Assembly (NCBI GenBank): GCA_035610365.1
Contig: CM069432.1
Coordinates: 188,775,027-188,839,026 of the forward strand
Length of the DNA: 64,000 nucleotides
Source of the DNA: Aquatica leii
Lineage: Eukaryota; Arthropoda; Insecta; Coleoptera; Lampyridae
Direction of reading: 5' to 3'
Position numbers and translations under genes: made by a program. The notes beneath the pieces were generated by a model, which was not told the origin of the DNA, ran no database searches, and worked only from the letters and a program-made list of their open reading frames with translations. Positions 46,345 to 57,107 of the stretch are shown piece after piece. How positions within the stretch are numbered: position 1 is the stretch's first letter; the number at the start of each line of letters is the position of its first letter.

Positions 46345-47184
46345 TTGTAATTATTACACGTTTTATAAAACACATCTTGTCATTTTTATCAATAATCATC
46401 AATAATTATGTTACAAAAAATTAATAAAATATTTTAGTTATTAAATCTAATTTTTAAACGATTAGTCATTCCATTAAACAAACTCTTATGTACATAAAAA
46501 TTCATCGTAAAACAAACAGGTAAAAATATAGATTTGTTGCTAAAGCGCTGTTTTTAAAATACCGTTTCTTAAAACGTACATAAAATTATTCGTTTCACGA
46601 ACAAAGATCATCAAATTCCAACAAGTCGAAACTTGCTATTTCTTTTTAGTGATATACGTGTTTGATTTATAGTTATTCTAAGATAATTAATATATGCGCC
46701 AGTTATGAAGAAAAGTAAGTAAGTCTTTAAATAATGATAAAATTAATTTGACCAATTTTCAGTTTGTATCAAGATTGCATCTTCTAATTAATAAATTAAA
46801 AAGTCATTATTCATTGGACCGTTGAATCAAACTCTCGATCCAAAAACGGGAAAAAATCGTTAAAACTCCAAATTAAAATCAAAATGCGAATTAAAATGAT
46901 TTGATCATACAAATTATTCCACGAATTAGAAATCAAAACGAGGATTAAAATCATTTTATTTCAATACTTTTTTCGCAAAAACTAATTTTTATTAGCTCAT
47001 GGGGTGTTGTAATTTGATTGAATTTTTGGCAAAAACTAATTTTTATTAGCTTACCGGTGTTCATTGTTAATTTTTTTTAATGTACACATCTTTTCTTTAA
47101 TACATTTTAAAACTTATATAATGATGAGTCAAGTTCCAACTAAAATTTACCTGCCCTTTTTCGCTGGAAACACATCAATACAAA

Positions 47185-47766
47185 TTCTGCGTCACAACTT
47201 TACCGCTATCTGATAAATACATCATCTTAATTATACGTCACAACTTTACCGTTATTTGATAAATGAGTCATTTTAATTATATGTCACAATTTTTTTCTTT
47301 CTTTGATAAGTACAGTACACAAAATGTTATGCATAACATTTAACATGATTAATAAATTCAATCGAATCAAATTAAATTCTATTTCATTGATTCAAATGAA
47401 ATCAAATAATCTGATAAATACGTCATCTTAATTATACGTCACAACTTTACCGTTATTTAATAAATGAGTCATTTTAATTATACGTCACAATTTTTTTCTT
47501 TCTTTGATAAGTACAGTACACAAAATGTTATGCATAACATTTATCATAATTAATAAATTCAATCGAATCAAATTAAATTCTATTTCATTGATTCAAATGA
47601 AATCAAATAAATTAATTAAATCTGTCACGTCACACGTCCTTTTAATTATAAGTCACAACTTTACCGTTATTTTATAAATGTGTCATTTTAATTAGACACA
47701 AAATTAAAAATATTTATCATAATTAATAAATTCAGTCGAATCAAATTCAATTCTATTTCATTAATT
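47185..47766. repeat. Subterminal ~190-bp repeats, right (about three units)
   Basis: These are the same units in inverted orientation, but with an additional nearly identical copy: 47,225-47,405 and 47,410-47,600 are tandem duplicates, followed by the diverged unit. The extra copy accounts for most of the 192-bp length difference between arms. Confidence 0.75.
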
Positions 47767-47840
47767 AAAATGATGTCAATTAAATTAAATAACACAAGGC
47801 CTAACACATTAATACAAGTTTTAAACGAGATTTACCTACT

Positions 47841-47911
47841 GTCGGTTTAGCTCAGTGGTTTAGTGCATGTATACAGGCACGGAAACCCGGGTTCGAACCG
47901 TATGGCAGTAA
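47841..47911 (+). ncRNA. tRNA-like Pol III promoter region, right arm
   Basis: Box A TAGCTCAGTGG lies at 47,848-47,858 and box B GGTTCGAACC at 47,890-47,899, identical to the left-arm copy and reading outward toward the terminus. The T-stem has only about two of five pairs and no conventional anticodon stem forms, so a charged tRNA is unlikely. Confidence 0.65.
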
Positions 47912-48126
47912 AAAAAATTCGTCACGTGGTGTTGATTTAGATCGATTCACGGAATTGGATTACCCCGATATACAGTGGGCACTTTCCAAGAATCATACGA
48001 TCTAAATTAATCCGCGAGTTTAATTAGATCATGATACGATATCAATCATGACTCCGATTAAATTTGTACGATTCTGCGAAATCAAGCCCCAATAAATACG
48101 ATGGGTAGATTTCAAAGATTCACACG

Positions 48127-48196
48127 AATTTAATTATTTGATTCGCGAGTTTAATTCGCAATTTTAATTCGCGGGTTTAATTCGCGGATTAATCGA
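48127..48196. repeat. Terminal ~12-bp repeats, right
   Basis: This is the mirror array (TTTAATTCGCGG-type units). It has about one unit fewer or a rearranged unit compared with the left arm, as expected for slippage at short tandem repeats. Confidence 0.7.
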
Positions 48197-48272
48197 AACC
48201 GGAAGTGATTCGATTAATTTAATCGAAATTTGATTATGCCCCGAGGCGACCGGAAGTGGGGGGTATACTACT

Positions 48273-48278
48273 CACGGC
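48273..48278. repeat. Target-site duplication CACGGC, right
   Basis: This is the partner of the left 6-bp repeat and directly follows the terminal ...TATACTACT. No further flanking identity is seen beyond the six bases. Confidence 0.85.
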
Positions 48279-50283
48279 AAAGAAAATATATAGAAAGCGG
48301 ACAAAACAGCTTCCCATTTAATCTTAAACTGTACTGAAGAAATCAATAACTGCATAAATAGAACGCTTGGAAAAATCAACTATTCTCACGCGATCACTTC
48401 CTCCAAATGAAAACATCAATAAAGCCACAAAAAAACAACATTAATAACATGCTGTGAGATTCAAAATTCAAAGAAAAAGATTCTAAGGTTAAAATGTGTT
48501 ACGAAACATAGTATGACGATAAAAATGTTGAACGATAAGTATAATTAAATTGCGTTAGGATAAAAGAAATAAAAAATGTTTTGAAATAGTACCTATTACA
48601 AGATAAATAATAAGAGAGTCTAATGTACGAGCGCACAAAAATTTGTTAACAATAATTCAAAAACGCGTAAAACAAAAGTATTAGTAAATAATAGAAATAC
48701 AATTGTTATTTAAATATAAGTTTTAAATAAAAGAAATAGTTGAGTTAAACATAGATTTTTAAAAATAACGTAACTGCATGTTGAAAGATAAATCTCAATA
48801 TCAAAAAAAAATTCAAAATCAAAATCAAATTTCCATACTTTTCAAAAAAATCTCAATAAAATCAACTTCAAATTTGAATTATAAACGGAACTTAAATCAG
48901 ATAGCAAAATACCCAGTACTTTAAGTATGTAATACTCCAGTGTAGTAACCCTAACTGTTGCACATTGACTTATAGTTCATTATATTTAATTGTCGGCTGA
49001 TTACCCTGTATAAATATGTTACAGTAAAAATATCTGCAAAGATAAATCAAATAATTAAATGTAAGATTAACTTATGCAAAAACAGTTATACTTTCAGTTA
49101 TTAATAAATAAATTATAAATTCATATCTAAAATTAAGCGCAATGATTATATTAGGTAGTCTACAGGCCAAAAGAAAATTGCAAATGATTAGTCGTAACAC
49201 GTTTTGCATTTGTTTTATAAAAATGTTCAAATTTGTCATTTAACCATTTATTTGTTAAAGTTCCGAGCCACAAATAGGATAAAATAGTATAATCCCATAC
49301 CCTCCCAATATGCTGCTGAAACCGTTGTGATACTTTAAGTGAAGAAACAAATTCAATATGCGGATCAAATTGGAAAATGGGAATAAATCCAATAACAGCT
49401 TAAATGTGTGTAAATGAATTTTAATTTGTGCAGAAACTGCAGCTCAGATCAAAGATTTTTTCTCCTATAGGAAAAATTTATATTTCGAAATGTTTAGGCC
49501 TGGTCGATTTTATTACGCTTAATTTACGTTTTACCTTTTTTGTGTTGGATGAAAAATCACGCGTCATTTGTTAACTTATTTGTTTTACTCTATTTGCACG
49601 TTTAGAACTAAACGATAAAAAATGCGATTTTTTCAGAAAATTTACTGAAAGATTATGAAAAAAGTTTTATCTACGTTCATCGTATTTAGATTTCATGTTT
49701 TGAATATAAAGATAAGTTACGTCTCCTTTTTCCAATTTAATATCATTAATATTTATTGATATTACACCGCTAACAGTTATTTATTTATATATATTTATGT
49801 ACTACGTTCAAAATACAAAACGTAACTGTAAATTTTATTACTTTTTTTAACTTATAAAAATTATTTCCTCTGGTTATTATTCAGTGTTGTTTATTAATGA
49901 TTATTTACACATATCTTTAATTAACTATATTTAAAATAAACATTTTTTTTACAGAGAACAATTTTATTCCCTTGGCAAATAACAAAAACCATTAAGTTGT
50001 TTTTTTATATTATTACGTGTAAATATTCGATTTTTATTAAACGGGCATTTTAAATATTTTAAATAAAGATTATTTCACAATCCCATGATTTTTTTGACAT
50101 CAATTCCGTTTGCATGTAGTCATATCGAATAGACTAACAGAAAAGAATAACATCCCAATGAAATACATGGAATTATACTAGAAGTATCTAAAAAAGAACA
50201 TCAAAACGAAATAAAATATATCTCATACATTAAAATAAACGAATAAATAAAAAACATGGGCGTGTACTAGTGTACACATGTAA
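48279..50283. other. AT-rich DNA, no gene recognised
   Basis: About 2 kb to the right of the palindromic element with no supported gene or repeat. Confidence 0.5.
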
Positions 50284-51790
50284 GAAGTGAAACTTCTTTA
50301 TGGCCTTATTTTTCGCAAAATGATCTACATGCAACTTTTCAGAAATTGGTTAAATAAAGTTAAATTAGATAAAGTTTAAACAAAAGGATTTTTTATCATA
50401 GACATGAATACAAATAATACAATTATTTCACTTTAACTTTTTGCTACTAAGATTATTACAGCATTTAATTAATTGTAATAGAATTATTACTATCATTGTC
50501 ATCGTTATTATATATTTTTGTAATTAATGGCTTATGGTAACTGAAATATGAAATTTAATCTACAAAAATTAGTTAATTGATTTACAAAAATTAATAACAT
50601 ATTTCAGAATTTATACTCTATGCCAATTAATTGATGTTCATTAAATTAGCAGTCGTATTAATTAAAAATGTGACGCGTAACGAAATAAGCGACATGCTAT
50701 CCCTACTGCGTTGGAGAAACTGAAAGTACTCTTCGTCTGAACCAACCGTGTTTCACTTTAACTTTTTGCTACTAAGATTATTACAGCATTTCATTAATTG
50801 AAATAGAATTATTACTATCATTGTCATCGTTCAATCAGAAATTGAGGTTAACCTTAAATATCTTAGATTTAATAATTAATGGCTTATGGTAACTGAAATA
50901 TGAAATTGAATCTACAAAAATTAGTTAATTGATTTACAAAAATTAATAACATATTTCAGAATTTATACTCTATGCCAATTAATTGATGTTCATTAAATTA
51001 GCAGTCGTATTAATTAAAAATGTGACGCGTAACGAAATAAGCGACATACTCTTCGTCTGAACCAACCGTGTTTCACTTTAACTTTTTGCTACTAAGATTA
51101 TTACAGCATTTCATTAATTGAAATAGAATTATTACTATCATTGTCATCGTTCAATCAGAAATTGAGGTTAACCTTAAATATCTTAAATTTAAAAAAATTA
51201 ATAACATATTTCAGAATTTATACTCTATGTCAATTAATTGATGTTCATTAAATTAGCAGTCGTATTAATTAATAAATACTATTTTAATGAAATCATATAC
51301 ATTGACCGATAGTTACAATCAGAAACTGAGGTTAACCTTAAATATCTTAAATTTAAAAAAATAAATACCACAATCCCACCCAAGTATTAGAAAAAGAGAT
51401 ATAATTACTTACTTTTGTTAAAAATCCACTGGAATTAAAATTAAAATAAAACCTTTGATTTGTTGATCACTTTAGTATTGATATATTATTTATCACGTCG
51501 CTATTGCGTTTCAGAAATAAAAAAGATGGCGCGTAACGAAAAACCAACCGTGTTTCACTTTAACTTTTTGCTACTAAGATTATTACAGCATTTCATTAAT
51601 TGAAATAGAATTATTACTGTCATTGTCATCGTTCAATCAGAAATTGAGGTTAACCTTAAATATCTTAAATTTAAAAAAAAAAAAGATGGCGCGTAACGGA
51701 ATAATTTAAATGTGACGCGTAACGAAAAAATGTGATGCGTAAAATGTGACGGTAAATTTTTTTCCAACGCCGATAAAGAAGTTTCACTTC
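50284..51790. mobile_element. Candidate DNA transposon with 18-bp perfect TIRs and internal ~320-bp array
   Basis: GAAGTGAAACTTCTTTAT occurs at 50,284-50,301 and as its exact reverse complement at 51,773-51,790, bounding 1507 bp. Each TIR is itself a small hairpin (GAAGT...ACTTC). Inside, a unit beginning TTTCACTTTAACTTTTTGC repeats at 50,426, 50,751, 51,071 and 51,552, with later units truncated. Each unit includes ATTGAGGTTAACCTTAAATA and the GTGACGCGTAACG motif. No transposase is present. I found no clear target duplication, so the ends need a second copy to confirm. Confidence 0.6.
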
Positions 51791-51888
51791 AAAAAGGTAA
51801 GAAAAAAATATCTAGTTGCAAAAATGTCGCATAAAAACGCAAATGGCAGAAAATATATAGTATGATCAGAAGATTTTAATCCGCTGTA

Positions 51889-52204
51889 ATATGGCGATGC
51901 TCCAAACCCACAAAGACAATACCAGCAAAACTCTTTTAATGCTGCAACAACTTGGATCGACCACTTAAAACTTGTTAATAGAGAACAGACAACAATATTC
52001 TACCAAAAACAATGGTGCGCTATATGTAAAGATGAACATCAAATTCACATAAGAGTAAAGGCAGATTTAAAATCGATAGAAAATAGAAAAAAAAGCAATT
52101 ATTATTATAACTTCACCGCATTCTTTGTGTTTTCTATAATGGTTATAACCTCCACGGATTTTGCCTTAGAATCTGCAGAACACAATTGTTGGAACATGCA
52201 ATAA
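51889..52204 (+). other. Open frame without start, unrecognised
   Basis: A frame of about 105 codons is open from after a TAA (51,886) to the TAA at 52,204. It has protein-like composition (PNPQRQYQQNSFNAATTWID, then QKQWCAICKDEH, including a CxxC). It lacks an upstream ATG, so it could be an exon or a decayed transposon gene. I cannot assign a family. Confidence 0.25.
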
Positions 52205-52990
52205 TTGAAGCCGGTCAAAATATCTATGTTGATGAGCTCACAGTTAAAAAAAAGTTAAGACATATTTATCAAACCTAAAGCATTACAATTCGTTTCCCAA
52301 ACCTTGTCATAAACACTAAACTTCTTTTACTCGCAGAACTCTTAAAGCCAAACATTCTGTTTATGTTATTATGTAACTTATATATGTAAGTTGTCGTTAA
52401 TTCACAGAAGAAAGTTCCTAATAAGAGATCAAAATTGGAATGTTATAAACGAGGAAATCCAAATACTGGATTAGGAAAGACAGCCGAAGAGAATGTTTAG
52501 TTGCACATTCTCGAAAAAACGTAAAACAATCTTTATTTATAGGGCTAGAGAGACATTTCTTTGAATTGTCTTTATTGTTGAATAAAAAATAAGTTGCACG
52601 TCATCTTCTCAACAATTTATTTTTTGTGTTTAATACACGCAAATATTTTAAAAAAGTTTAGATGGTCGAAGACATTATTTAAAAAGTGTCCTCTGATTGA
52701 GAAACCACTTTAGCACCTACAAAAAACCATGTCAACTAAACCAAAACTAAAACTTCAAAGTATCTCGATATATTCAAGAATTACGCCACAACTGATATAG
52801 TTTACATATCGTTGTTGTATTTGTTGATTTAGTATAACCTTATAAATATAAAAAATGCAATGTTGTTCAGTATTCCAGAACTGAGAAAAAATGGTGTCAA
52901 ATTTAATTTTTAAACAACTGTTTTCGATATCTCTAACGCAAAAATCAAGAATGTTGGGTCTTACTTTTATATTTTATTACAGAAATAAAA
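52205..52990. other. No gene recognised
   Basis: This region should contain the remaining 3' part of Copia-3 if Copia-2 had simply inserted into it. No RNase H tail, polypurine tract or LTR matching 60,736-60,903 is visible here. Confidence 0.5.
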
Positions 52991-53132
52991 TGAACTCAAA
53001 TAATTTGGTTTTATTTGGACACATCCACATCACCTTACAGAACTTGTTCGACTACCTGCATGCTTACCAACAGCGCCCTCCCTCTCTTCCTGCACATTTA
53101 CGGCGAGCTATTTTAAATTTATTTCCTTAACA
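52991..53132 (-). repeat. Copia-2 3' LTR
   Basis: The LTR runs TGAACTCAAATAATTTGG to TTTCCTTAACA, 142 bp, with a few substitutions relative to the other LTR (for example GGACAC against GCACAC). Confidence 0.9.
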
Positions 53133-53226
53133 CCCCCTCTTAAATTTAGATTTCATTTTACAAACTTAAGAACACGTGCATTTTTTTTCTTAAAAAATAA
53201 ATTTACATTCTGCATATTATTTTTTT

Positions 53227-56152
53227 TTAACAATCAGTCATCAAGCTATTTCTTAAACGAGAAAACTTAATATAATCTAACGGCTTTGTAAATATGTCCG
53301 CTATTTGATAAATTGTGTTGCAGTATTCAACGCGAATCTCATTGTTTTTGATTTTTTCGTGTATGTAGTGATATCGTACACCGATATGTTTACTGCGCCT
53401 ATTTATACTTCCGTTTTTGGCTAAATCGATCGCACTGTTATTGTCGATTTTCAAGATCGCGTTCACTTTTTCACATTTTAATTCTTCTAGTAAATACTTT
53501 ATATACATTAAGTCCTTGCAACATTCAGCAGTTGATATATATTCTGCCTCAGTCGTCGATAAGGCTACGATGGGTTGTTTTCTTAAGGTCCAGTTTATTG
53601 CTCCACCGTTACAAAATATGACGTAACCCGTTGTGCTTTTGCGAGTCTCAATATCACCAGCATAATCTGCGTCACTGTAAGCAACTAGTTCATTGCACTC
53701 ACTATCACTAAATTTTAAACCGTACTGTTTGTTTCCTCGTAAATATCTCAATATGCGTTTAACATTATTTATGTACATCAGCTTTTGCTGTATTTTCAAT
53801 AAACCGACTGATATAATTAACACTGAAACTTAAATCCGGTCGTGTTTTATTGTTTAAATAAAGTAAACTACCAAACGCTTCGCGATAAGGATAGTTATCA
53901 TCCTTTTTTGAATCATTTCAGTCGCCTATTTTAAAGGAATTTTTGCAGGATTGCTATCTTGCATTTCGAATTTCGTTAATATTTGATCAACAGTTTCGGT
54001 TTGAGTTAATGTTAATGACCCTTCCTCACGTCGTATTTGTAAACCGAGAAATGATTTCGGATTTTCCGTTACCGTGACTTTAAATTCACTTTTTAGTTTC
54101 ACTAAAAAATTTTTTAGTTTTACTTCATCGTGTCCTATTAGTACACCGTCATCAACGTAGATTTCCGTCTTCTGATTTAAACACACATTTTTCCGATTTC
54201 GTAGTTTCTAAACCAATTTCTTTTAAGAAGTTTGTAAATCGTATATTCCAATTCAAAGGTGCTTGCTTTAGTCCGTACAGGGCCTTATTTAGTTTGCAAA
54301 CTTGATTATTATTTTCATATCCCTGTGGAACTTCCATAAATATTTCGTCACTTAATGTTCCGTACAGAAACGCAGTTTTTATGTCAAATTTTACAATGTT
54401 TGCGTTTCGTTCAGCTGCAATAGCAAATATAAGTCTTATTGCACTGCTGCGTATTACAGGGTTAAACGTCTCATTATAATCAATCCCGTATTTTTGTTCA
54501 CACCCTCGCACTACAAGTCTCGCTTTATACACTCCGTTTTCTTTCAGCTTAAACACCCACTTATTTCTTAATATTTTCTTATTATCCACTTCATTTCTAT
54601 CTATCAATGTCCACGTTTGATTTTCTTCCAGCGAAGTTTTTTCCTCTTGTATCGCTTTTGTCCACTCCTTTCCCTGTTCTCCTTGAATCGCTTCATAAGT
54701 AAGCAATACGTATTCATCCAATTTTATAGGTTTTTTTTTATGCGTTTTCCTCGTCCTTTGGAATTTTCTTCGTTCTGGTCGTTTTCTGTACGGTTTTCTT
54801 TTCGTATTTTTATATCGTCCTCTTCGTTTTGTATTTCTTCTTAATTCTCTTCTATTTCATTCTCATCATTCTACTGTAGCTCCCATACATTTACCTCTTG
54901 TGATTCGACTTTGTTTTCCACTTCTGAGTAATTAAATACTACATCTCTTGCAACAACAATTTCTTGTTTTTCAGGGTTATACAATCGATATCCGTTTAAT
55001 GCGTACCCCACGAAAATTAATTTTGCTGATCTATTATCAAACTTTTTAAGATGTTCTAATTTTTTAGCATATGCTGTAATTCCAAATTTTTGTACATATT
55101 TTAGGTTTGGTCTTCTTCCATTCCACATTTCATACGGCGTGGTTTGTACCGCTTCCGTCGGCGTTCTATTCAAGAGATAGGCTGCTACGCGAATTACTTC
55201 TCCCCACATTATTTTATTTAAGTTTGCATCCATAATTAAAGCTCTCGCTTTGTCTAACACGGTTCGGTTGAGACGTCCTGATTTTCCATTTAATTGCGGT
55301 GTGTATAGTACCGTATGATCTATTATTATCCCTTTTTGTTTACACCAGTCTTTAAATCGGTTACTCGAGTATTCTTTGCCGTTGTCACATCTGATTTTAC
55401 TAGTTTTTAGGTCCCATTTCGCCTCACCTTCCATTATGTACTTTTTTAACGCGTCAAACGCTTCATACTTTCCTTGGATGAGATAGATTGTGGTAAAGTG
55501 CGTATAATCATCTAGGAACGTAATAAAGTATTTATTCCCGTCCCATGTTATCGATTCGATTGGGCCACAAATTTCGTATGTATAATTTCCATCGGACGTG
55601 TCGCTCGTTGTCTAATTTCCAAGAACGGCATTCTTGTTTGCTTAGATTGCCCGCACACTTCACAAAACAATTTTTTTAAATGTTCTATTTCATTATCTTG
55701 TAAATTCAGGCCTTCACTTAATGATTTTAATTTCAACATTTTTTGAACGCTTAAATGTCCAAGTTTTTTATGCCATGTAATTGCTTTTTCAGTTTCCGCG
55801 AAAAACGCATTTTCATTTATTTTACCGGTTGTTAAATTTACTGAATAAAGTCCATTTTCTGTGAGTGCTCCTTCTAAGATTTTAACGTCATTTTTATACA
55901 CTTCAACCGACTCGTTTTTAAATATTATTTCTCCGCCACTTTTTACAATTTTACTGACTGATAACAAATTTTTACTTAAGTCTGGTACGAAATTTACTTC
56001 AGTTAACACGCACTTTTCTGTTTCTACATCACCGGTGCTTAATGCTTGCAGTTTTGTATCCTTCTTTGCTGTTCCTATGTGGCTTATACTTTCATTTAGA
56101 TTTTTTATGTTGTCCTTTTTATTGGTCATGTGAGTCGTTGCTCCCGAGTCAA
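53227..56152 (-). pseudogene. pol: Copia-2 pol
   Basis: After a frame change at about 56,155 the protease site IIDSGATTHM is intact. The integrase follows: pre-integrase ITWHKKLGH, Cys motif CEVCGQSKQTR, then after a base loss near 55,590 the core with IRCDNGKEY and TPQLNGKSGR (55,434-54,871). A TAG ends that frame at 54,871 and further stops follow in the linker. RT is open from about 54,720 to 54,152 (FDIKTAFLYGTL, ALYGLKQAP), with a frame change just before the catalytic EIYVDDGVLIG (about 54,160). Another change near 53,820 precedes a complete RNase H (YSDADYAGD, STTEAEYIS, IDNNSAI) and C-terminus ending at 53,227. About five lesions are visible. Confidence 0.9.
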
Positions 56153-56935
56153 TTATCTCGTATTCTCATTTCCGCTCTGACCTTCAGTACTTGTTAGGAA
56201 AGAAACTTTGTCATTTGTACCACTTGTTGAGAAGTTTGTTTTACTTCTAAAAAAACAATCACTTTCTCGATGATTGTTCTTTTTGCATATATTGCATTTT
56301 ATTTCGGGTGTTCTACATTTTCTCGCGAAATGTCCAAATCTCCCGCACTTGAAACACTTATTTCCGTTTCTTTTAAATCCGCGGCCTATTTTATTGAAGT
56401 TCTTGTTTGCATTGCAACTAAACGCTACATGTTCGCTTACTTCAGATCTTAGTCTTTTTTCTTCTGCTAATAATCTCGATGTCAAATCAGCTACACTTTG
56501 CTTGTCATTAGATGTTGACTCCCACGCACTAACGAAGTATTTATATGCGTCTGGAAGTGCCGATAGAATTTTTGTTGTCAGCATAGTTTCTGATATGTTT
56601 TCTTTTAGTAGGTTTAGCTTATATGCCAAATTTTCCAAATCACTTATGCACTTTGACATGTCGCTATCTTTCTTAAACTGATAACTGTAAAAATCTTGAA
56701 ATAAATTGCATTTCTGCTGTTCATTGTCTCTTTCATAAAGCATTTCTAATTTTCCAAACATTTCACACGACGTCTTACAATTTAACAAATGTTTTACTTG
56801 ATGTTTTTCCATGGTGGATATAATTATTCTTTGTGCGATAGCATCGTTCTTTTCCCATTCTGTTTTTCCAGCGCTTTCTTCCGGACAAGTCAGTTTTCCA
56901 TTTACTATTTCAAGAATTTGCTTCGATTTGAACCA
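56153..56935 (-). pseudogene. gag: Copia-2 gag
   Basis: The frame is open from about 56,935 (no start codon left; first Met at 56,812) to 56,153. It contains a Copia gag helical domain (HQVKHLLNCKTSCEMFGKL, then VSAWESTSNDKQ) and two zinc knuckles, CFKCGRFGHFARKC and CNICKKNNHRESDC. The N-terminus is truncated together with the leader. The frame ends seven residues after a Gly/Asn-rich linker, and the protease begins in another frame. Confidence 0.85.
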
Positions 56936-56966
56936 TATGATTACTTAAAATTTCCAAATCTCAAAT

Positions 56967-57107
56967 GAACTCAAATAATTTGGTTTTATTTGCACACATC
57001 CACATCACCTTACAGAACTCGTTCGACTACTTGCATGCTTACCAACAGCGCCCTCCCTCTCTTCCTGCACATTTACGGGGCGCTATTTTAAATTTATTTC
57101 CTTAACA
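56967..57107 (-). repeat. Copia-2 5' LTR
   Basis: The 141-bp partner of the 3' LTR directly abuts Copia-3 coding sequence at 57,108. Confidence 0.9.

Larger units (their letters stand above)
34157..48272. mobile_element. Palindromic Polinton/Maverick-like element (14,116 bp)
   Basis: The two halves are inverted copies at about 99% identity, meeting at a 32-bp unique spacer. The element starts AGTAGTATACCCCCC and ends with the exact reverse complement. The 6-bp direct repeat CACGGC lies immediately outside on both sides. A 6-bp target duplication with AG...CT termini is the integration signature of Polintons. Each arm encodes adenain-like cysteine proteases, an exonuclease-like protein, a CxxC protein and unknown ORFs. 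I see no DNA polymerase B, retroviral-type integrase, packaging ATPase or capsid gene, which full Polintons of 15-20 kb carry, so this is either non-autonomous or heavily reduced. The palindrome ends exactly at the target repeats and the arms differ by point changes and indels, which argues against a fold-back assembly artefact. The Polinton link is inference from hallmarks and the protease. Confidence 0.85.
41135..48272. repeat. Right arm of the palindrome (7138 bp)
   Basis: It is inverted relative to the left arm. It preserves more open frames than the left: the inner protease frame and both exonuclease-like frames are uninterrupted here. Confidence 0.95.
52991..57107 (-). mobile_element. 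Copia-2: Ty1/Copia LTR retrotransposon (4117 bp), degraded
   Basis: LTRs of 142 and 141 bp (52,991-53,132 and 56,967-57,107) bound the element and differ at about six positions, so it is older than Copia-1. A polypurine tract AGAGGGGG (reverse of 53,133 onward) adjoins the 3' LTR. Immediately inside the 5' LTR the sequence already resembles gag coding DNA (FEIWKF), so the leader and primer-binding site appear deleted. No matching 5-bp flanking repeat is seen. Confidence 0.9.

Noticed and set aside
47841-47911. Functional tRNA gene
   Set aside because: Box A and box B are good, but the acceptor and T stems do not pair and there is no proper anticodon stem.
34157-48272. Palindrome as an assembly or fold-back read artefact
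   Set aside because: The homology stops exactly at a 6-bp direct repeat, and the arms differ by substitutions, homopolymer indels and a repeat-unit gain. A technical fold-back would be identical and would have no target duplication.
50426-51720. CRISPR-like array
   Set aside because: The repeats are ~320 bp, degenerate and truncated, in a eukaryotic, transposon-rich context. There are no short uniform repeats with unique spacers.
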